Source: Candidatus Thioglobus autotrophicus
Lineage (GTDB): Bacteria > Pseudomonadota > Gammaproteobacteria > PS1 > Pseudothioglobaceae
Reading direction: 5' to 3'
Assembly: GCA_022448455.1 (NCBI GenBank)
Contig: JAKUUR010000016.1
Location: 1-36,785 of the forward strand
Length of the DNA: 36,785 bases
Positions 32,881-36,785 of this stretch are shown here, in pieces. The position numbers and the translations under genes were made by a program. The notes under the pieces are model-generated. The model saw only the letters and a list, made by a program, of their open reading frames with translations, had not been told where the DNA came from and searched no databases. Numbering within the stretch: the stretch's first letter is position 1; each line of letters opens with the position of its first letter.

Positions 32881-33513
32881 ATGAACGCAGAAACTCGAAG
32901 TGAAATGTTTGGCAGGCTGCTTACGCAAATTCCAAATCCAACCACTGAGCTAAACCACTCAACATCGTTTGAACTTCTGGTGGCAGTAACTCTTTCAGCT
33001 CAGGCTACAGACAAAAGCGTTAACCAGGTGACTGGTATTCTTTTTCCTCTCGCCAATACACCTAAATCTATCTATGAATTAGGTGAGAATAAGCTTCGTG
33101 ACACCATTAAATCAATTGGCTTATTTAACTCAAAAGCCAAGCATATTATACAAACTTGCCGAATTTTAATCGACAAATACAACTCTCAGGTCCCAGAAAC
33201 GCGAAAAGAGCTTGAGGCACTTCCTGGTGTTGGTCGAAAGACAGCTAACGTAGTTCTAAATACCGCTTTTGGGCAACCTACTATTGCTGTAGATACGCAC
33301 ATCTATCGAGTCGCGAATCGTACTGCCATTGCCTCTGGAAAAACAGTGCTTGAAGTTGAGAAAAAGTTAATTAAATTTATCCCAGATGAATTTAAAGTTC
33401 CGGCACATCATTTAATGATTCTTCATGGAAGATACGTCTGTAAAGCTCGCTCTCCGCATTGTCCAGATTGTACTTTGCTTGACTTGTGTGAATACGAAGA
33501 GAAAAACATATAG
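32881..33513 (+). CDS. nth: Endonuclease III
   Basis: Nth is a bifunctional DNA glycosylase/AP lyase that removes oxidised pyrimidines. The helix-hairpin-helix LPGVGRKTANVV carries catalytic Lys120, and Asp138 lies in AVDTHIYRV. The [4Fe-4S] ligands Cys187, Cys194, Cys197 and Cys203 have the C-x6-C-x2-C-x5-C spacing and the same numbering as in E. coli, whose length (211) also matches. It heads a unit with the DUF1841 gene (17-base gap) and the fructosamine-kinase gene. Confidence 0.98.
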   Translation: MNAETRSEMFGRLLTQIPNPTTELNHSTSFELLVAVTLSAQATDKSVNQVTGILFPLANTPKSIYELGENKLRDTIKSIGLFNSKAKHIIQTCRILIDKYNSQVPETRKELEALPGVGRKTANVVLNTAFGQPTIAVDTHIYRVANRTAIASGKTVLEVEKKLIKFIPDEFKVPAHHLMILHGRYVCKARSPHCPDCTLLDLCEYEEKNI

Positions 33514-33530
33514 CGATATGACCACTCACT

Positions 33531-33950
33531 GTGTTTTCTCAAGATAGAAAAAAGCAGAGAGAGTTCTTAGCTAAGTCGTGGCAAAAATACACCAGTAATA
33601 AACCTTTAGAGCCACTGGAAAAACAGCTGGTATCAATCATAGAAATTCATCCAGAATATCATGATCTTATTGGTAATATTGACTCTGAGTACTTTCCTGA
33701 GCAAGGTGAGGTTAATCCATTTCTTCACATTAACTTACATTTGGCACTAAGAGATCAATTATCTATTAATCAGCCCAAGGGTGTAAGAGAAGTCCATCAA
33801 AAGCTTATCAATCATTACAAAGATCCACATGTAGTAGAGCATTTAATGATGGAATGTATTGCAGAAATGATATATATATCACAGAAAAATAATACAACTA
33901 TAGATCAAGAAAGTTATTTAAACTGCATTACAAGTCTAACCACTAAGTAA
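33531..33950 (+). CDS. DUF1841 family protein
   Basis: A 139-residue soluble protein of unknown function. The start FSQDRKKQREFLAKSWQKY, then EIHPEYHDLI and FLHINLHLALRDQL...PKGVREVHQKL, match what I know of the proteobacterial DUF1841 family. The histidine-rich middle (HINLHLALRD, VREVHQKL, VEHLMMECI) might bind metal. It starts with GTG, without a strong ribosome site, 17 bases after nth. In other proteobacteria it is often next to nth, which supports the call. No function is proposed. Confidence 0.9.
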   Translation: MFSQDRKKQREFLAKSWQKYTSNKPLEPLEKQLVSIIEIHPEYHDLIGNIDSEYFPEQGEVNPFLHINLHLALRDQLSINQPKGVREVHQKLINHYKDPHVVEHLMMECIAEMIYISQKNNTTIDQESYLNCITSLTTK

Positions 33951-33952
33951 TA

Positions 33953-34795
33953 ATGAGTATTGAGCAACATATAGAATCCCACCTTGGTTGCAAAGTCAGT
34001 GATAAAAAAATAATCTCTACTGGTGAAACTTCCTCTTTTAAGATATTAACAAGCACTGGCTTAAGTATTTTTGCAAAATATCAAGACATTGAAAATAATA
34101 ATTTAATTAACCAAGCAAGTGAGCTTGTTTTATTAAGCGAAAGTATGAACACACCAAAAGTACTTGGATTTTCAAAGAACTGCTTGCTACTCGAATGGAT
34201 AGAAACAAGTCGCAACAGTAACCATCAAGCAGAAATTGGAAAAGTTCTGGCAAATCTTCATAAGCATACTAATCAATACTTTGGATTCGATTATGACAAT
34301 ACAATAGGTGAAATGCCGCAATATAATGCAGCAAACCAATCAATAACCTCCTGGAGTTATTTTTTCTGGGAATACAGACTATTTTTTCAAATTAAATATG
34401 CCTTAAAAAATAACTTAATTAGCAGCAAGGAATATAAAAAATTACTTTTAATCAAGTCAAAACTCGAAAATCTCTTGACTATTTCAATAAAACCTTCACT
34501 ATTACATGGAGACTTTTGGTCTGGAAATGTAATAATTGGTCGAAATAGTCCAGTATTTATAGATACATCTTGCTATTATGGCCATAGTGAAGCAGATTTA
34601 GCTTTAACATATATGTTTGGAGGCTTTAGCAATGATTTTTACAGATCATATGAAGTTTATAGTCCATTAGAGTCAGGATATGAACAAAGAAAACAAATTT
34701 ATATGCTCTACCATTATCTTAATCACCTAAATATATTTGGCCGCTCATACCATCCAGGTGTATTAAGTTGTACTAACCAAATATTAGATTCCTAA
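33953..34795 (+). CDS. Fructosamine kinase family protein
   Basis: Members phosphorylate ketosamines on glycated proteins or small molecules, which then fall apart (deglycation). The APH-like kinase motifs are present: SLLHGDFWSGNVII (catalytic loop, HGDxW) and VFIDTSCYYGHSEADLALTYMFGGF (metal-binding Asp, then YYGH.EADLA). Between the two Asp elements the usual DPAV is DTSC, a small change. The 280-residue length fits E. coli YniA. The start is 2 bases after the DUF1841 stop, so translation is coupled. Its end is 2 bases from the end of hisH on the other strand. The substrate is unknown. Confidence 0.92.
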   Translation: MSIEQHIESHLGCKVSDKKIISTGETSSFKILTSTGLSIFAKYQDIENNNLINQASELVLLSESMNTPKVLGFSKNCLLLEWIETSRNSNHQAEIGKVLANLHKHTNQYFGFDYDNTIGEMPQYNAANQSITSWSYFFWEYRLFFQIKYALKNNLISSKEYKKLLLIKSKLENLLTISIKPSLLHGDFWSGNVIIGRNSPVFIDTSCYYGHSEADLALTYMFGGFSNDFYRSYEVYSPLESGYEQRKQIYMLYHYLNHLNIFGRSYHPGVLSCTNQILDS

Positions 34796-34797
34796 GA

Positions 34798-35412
34798 TTA
34801 AGCCCAATTGGTAAAGTTTTTTAGCAACTGGAGTCCATCATTTTGTGATTTTTCAGGATGGAACTGTACTGCAAACAATTTATCTTTAGCGATAGCAGAA
34901 GTAAAGTTTTCACCATAATTTGTAGTACCAGTCACACAACTAGAATCAATTTCTTTAACAAAATAGCTGTGTACGCTATAAAATCTAGAATTATCATCAA
35001 TATTATTCCAAAGTGGGTGATTTCTTATCTGTCTAACTTCATTCCAGCCCATATGTGGTATTTTAAGTTCATTATTTTTAAACTTTAACACCTCTCCTGG
35101 TATTATTGATAAGCCATCAGTACCATTATTTTCTTCACTATGATCAAATAATAGCTGTAATCCTAAGCAAATTCCGAGAAAAGGTTTTTCTTTAGATGCA
35201 ACTTTAATAACTTCGATTAAATTATTTTCTTGAAGTGCCTCCATGCAGGCTCCCATTGCGCCTTGTCCTGGGAATACCACACGATCAGAGTCGTTAATTA
35301 TTTGTGAATCATTTGTAAGAACACAGTGGTCATTTGGCGCAACAAACTCGAGCGCCTTCTGTACGGAACGGACATTGCCCATACCATAATCAACAATTGC
35401 AATTGTTTGCAC
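34798..35412 (-). CDS. hisH: Imidazole glycerol phosphate synthase, glutaminase subunit
   Basis: HisH releases ammonia from glutamine for HisF in histidine synthesis. Features: IAIVDYGMGNVRSVQKAL at the start, FPGQGAMGACMEAL, nucleophile loop GICLGLQLLFD, NELKIPHMGWNEV and the His-Glu pair in VQFHPEKSQNDG. The start is GTG at 35412 with aagg at 7 bases. The 204-residue length is normal. It follows hisB by 27 bases on the same strand. hisA and hisF are not in the window on this side. Confidence 0.97.
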   Translation of the reverse strand: MQTIAIVDYGMGNVRSVQKALEFVAPNDHCVLTNDSQIINDSDRVVFPGQGAMGACMEALQENNLIEVIKVASKEKPFLGICLGLQLLFDHSEENNGTDGLSIIPGEVLKFKNNELKIPHMGWNEVRQIRNHPLWNNIDDNSRFYSVHSYFVKEIDSSCVTGTTNYGENFTSAIAKDKLFAVQFHPEKSQNDGLQLLKNFTNWA

Positions 35413-35439
35413 GTTGCCTTATCCTTATTTTAATTTCAA

Positions 35440-36021
35440 TTAAAGCGAGCCTTTAGTTGAAGGAATGACATCTAACTGCCGATCGTCAGGCGTAACTGCC
35501 ATTCGAAGAGCTCTCCCGAATGCCTTAAAAACTGTTTCTGCTTGGTGATGTGAGTTGACACCCTTTAAATTGTCAATATGAAGGGTGACTAATGCGTGAT
35601 TAACAAAACCTTGGAAAAATTCTTTAATTAAATCTACGTCAAATGTACCCACTCTATCCCTAGTGAAATTGACATCTAAATCAAGTCCTGGTCGTCCTGA
35701 TAAATCAATAACAACTCTTGATAAAGCTTCGTCGAGTGGTACATATGAATGACCATAACGCGTTAAACCTTTTTTATCACCAACGGCTTGAAAGAAAGCC
35801 TGTCCGATAGTGATGCCAATATCTTCAACTGTGTGATGGTCATCTATTTCAGTATCACCATCACATTTAATGGTTAAATCCATCAAACCATGTCTTGCAA
35901 TCTGGTCTAGCATATGATCTAAAAAGGGCACTCCAGTATCTATATTAGCGATACCACTACCATATAGCTCCAAGCTAACTTTTACGTTAGTCTCATTGGT
36001 TTTTCGCTCTTTTGTAATCAT
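35440..36021 (-). CDS. hisB: Imidazoleglycerol-phosphate dehydratase (monofunctional)
   Basis: HisB dehydrates imidazole glycerol phosphate to imidazole acetol phosphate, using two manganese ions. The duplicated metal motifs are visible: [42 protein letters not shown] and [19 protein letters not shown]. The 193-residue product lacks the histidinol phosphatase half found in E. coli HisB, as in most proteobacteria outside the enterobacteria. It lies between asd and hisH, 14 bases after asd. Confidence 0.98.
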   Translation of the reverse strand: MITKERKTNETNVKVSLELYGSGIANIDTGVPFLDHMLDQIARHGLMDLTIKCDGDTEIDDHHTVEDIGITIGQAFFQAVGDKKGLTRYGHSYVPLDEALSRVVIDLSGRPGLDLDVNFTRDRVGTFDVDLIKEFFQGFVNHALVTLHIDNLKGVNSHHQAETVFKAFGRALRMAVTPDDRQLDVIPSTKGSL

Positions 36022-36035
36022 AGGCGAATTTTAGC

Positions 36036-36785
36036 TTAAGCTAAATAGTCTTTGACGAGTATTTCAGCTATTTGAATTGTATTAAGAGCTGCACCTTTCC
36101 TAATATTATCTGACACCACCCACAAATTAAGACCTCTTTCATGACTGATATCTTCTCGAATACGGCTCACAAAGGTAGCATCTTTGTTTGTTGCCTCTGT
36201 AAAAGGGGTAGCATAGCCTCCATCACTTCTATCATCCATGACTGTTACACCGTCTGCTTTTTCAAGTAAGTCACGAGCATCTTTGGCAGTAATTTTTCGC
36301 TTTGTTTCGATATGCACAGCTTCAGAGTGGCCATATACAACAGGAATTCTAACTGCAGTAGGATTAACAAGAAGGTTTTCATCTTCAAAAATCTTCTGAG
36401 TCTCCCAAACCATTTTCATTTCCTCTCCTGTATAACCATTCTCTTGAAACGTATCTATATGAGGGATAGCATTAAAAGCTATTTGCTTAGTATAGACTTC
36501 TACTTCAACATCCTTGCCATTTAATAAGTTAGCAGTTTGGTTTGTTAGCTCAGTAATAGCCTCCTTTCCACTGCCAGAAACTGCTTGATAGGTTGCTACA
36601 TTAATTCTATCTATTCCAACAGCATCATATATTGGCTTTAAAGCTACCACCATCTGTATTGTAGAGCAGTTTGGATTAGCGATAATGTTGCGATTAGTGT
36701 AATCAGCAATAGCGTGAGGATTTACCTCTGGCACAACTAGAGGCACATCTTCGTCACGACGAAAATGCGATGTATTGTCAATAAC
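36036..36785 (-). CDS. asd: Aspartate-semialdehyde dehydrogenase, N-terminus beyond window
   Basis: Asd reduces aspartyl phosphate to the semialdehyde, feeding lysine, threonine, methionine and diaminopimelate synthesis. The frame is open to the window edge; an internal ATG at 36746 is not the start, because IDNTSHFRRDEDVPLVVPEV upstream is family sequence. The catalytic cysteine lies in IIANPNCSTIQM, and later VATYQAVSGSG, IAFNAIPHID, RIPVVYGHSEAVHIE and LNLWVVSDNIRKGAALN are typical. The cysteine distinguishes it from the inactive Usg paralogue. It is upstream of hisB and probably shares its transcript. Confidence 0.97.
   Translation of the reverse strand, partial: VIDNTSHFRRDEDVPLVVPEVNPHAIADYTNRNIIANPNCSTIQMVVALKPIYDAVGIDRINVATYQAVSGSGKEAITELTNQTANLLNGKDVEVEVYTKQIAFNAIPHIDTFQENGYTGEEMKMVWETQKIFEDENLLVNPTAVRIPVVYGHSEAVHIETKRKITAKDARDLLEKADGVTVMDDRSDGGYATPFTEATNKDATFVSRIREDISHERGLNLWVVSDNIRKGAALNTIQIAEILVKDYLA

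Overview
The window looks like chromosome from a small-genome, A+T-rich marine gammaproteobacterium. The gene set is gammaproteobacterial: lpxH, cmoA, ubiC, sbcB, yciB, PP0621 and DUF1841 families, and a bax-like hydrolase. Intergenic spaces are short, most genes lie near 35-45 % G+C, and uptake systems for organic nitrogen are present. The Candidatus Thioglobus/SUP05 group is my best guess from overall feel; no single gene proves it.

Layout. 1-5622: fabD (3' edge cut, with an internal frameshift), rpmA and rplU on the minus strand; ppiB and lpxH on the plus strand; then RNB-family exonuclease, yciB and a PP0621-like protein on the minus strand. 5787-8044: tRNA-Leu(UAA), followed by a 2.2 kb insert carrying one G+C-rich selO gene and closed by a 16-bp copy of the tRNA 3' end. 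This reads as a small integrative-element remnant. 8054-16547: a D-2-hydroxyacid type FAD dehydrogenase (minus), then on the plus strand an NCS2 purine permease, a complete polyamine-type ABC importer (ATPase, binding protein, two permeases) and a RidA deaminase. 16552-24567: plus-strand housekeeping run recG, ubiC, cmoA, pabA/trpG, a rhodanese, gpsA, an msbA-like exporter and a bax-like glucosaminidase. 24634-27185: rplM-rpsI and an EptA/MCR-family phosphoethanolamine transferase on the minus strand. 27225-34795: tatD, an ssrA 3'-end fragment, inverted repeats, a thioredoxin-fold protein, deaD, csp, sbcB, nth, a DUF1841 protein and a fructosamine-kinase family protein, all plus strand. 34798-36785: hisH, hisB and asd (5' end cut by the window) on the minus strand.

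How the parts fit. The permease, ABC importer and RidA form a plausible dissolved-organic-nitrogen uptake cluster; RidA would clear reactive enamines made during amine breakdown. LpxH, an MsbA-like exporter and EptA cover lipid A synthesis, export and decoration. RecG, ExoI and endonuclease III cover repair. DeaD and Csp form a cold-response pair. The most unusual signals are the tRNA-bounded selO insert, whose protein resembles the algal/eukaryotic SelO form more than the common bacterial one, and an orphan ssrA 3' fragment next to a cluster of palindromes. I found no CRISPR array, no intact transposase or integrase, and no riboswitch I could recognise.
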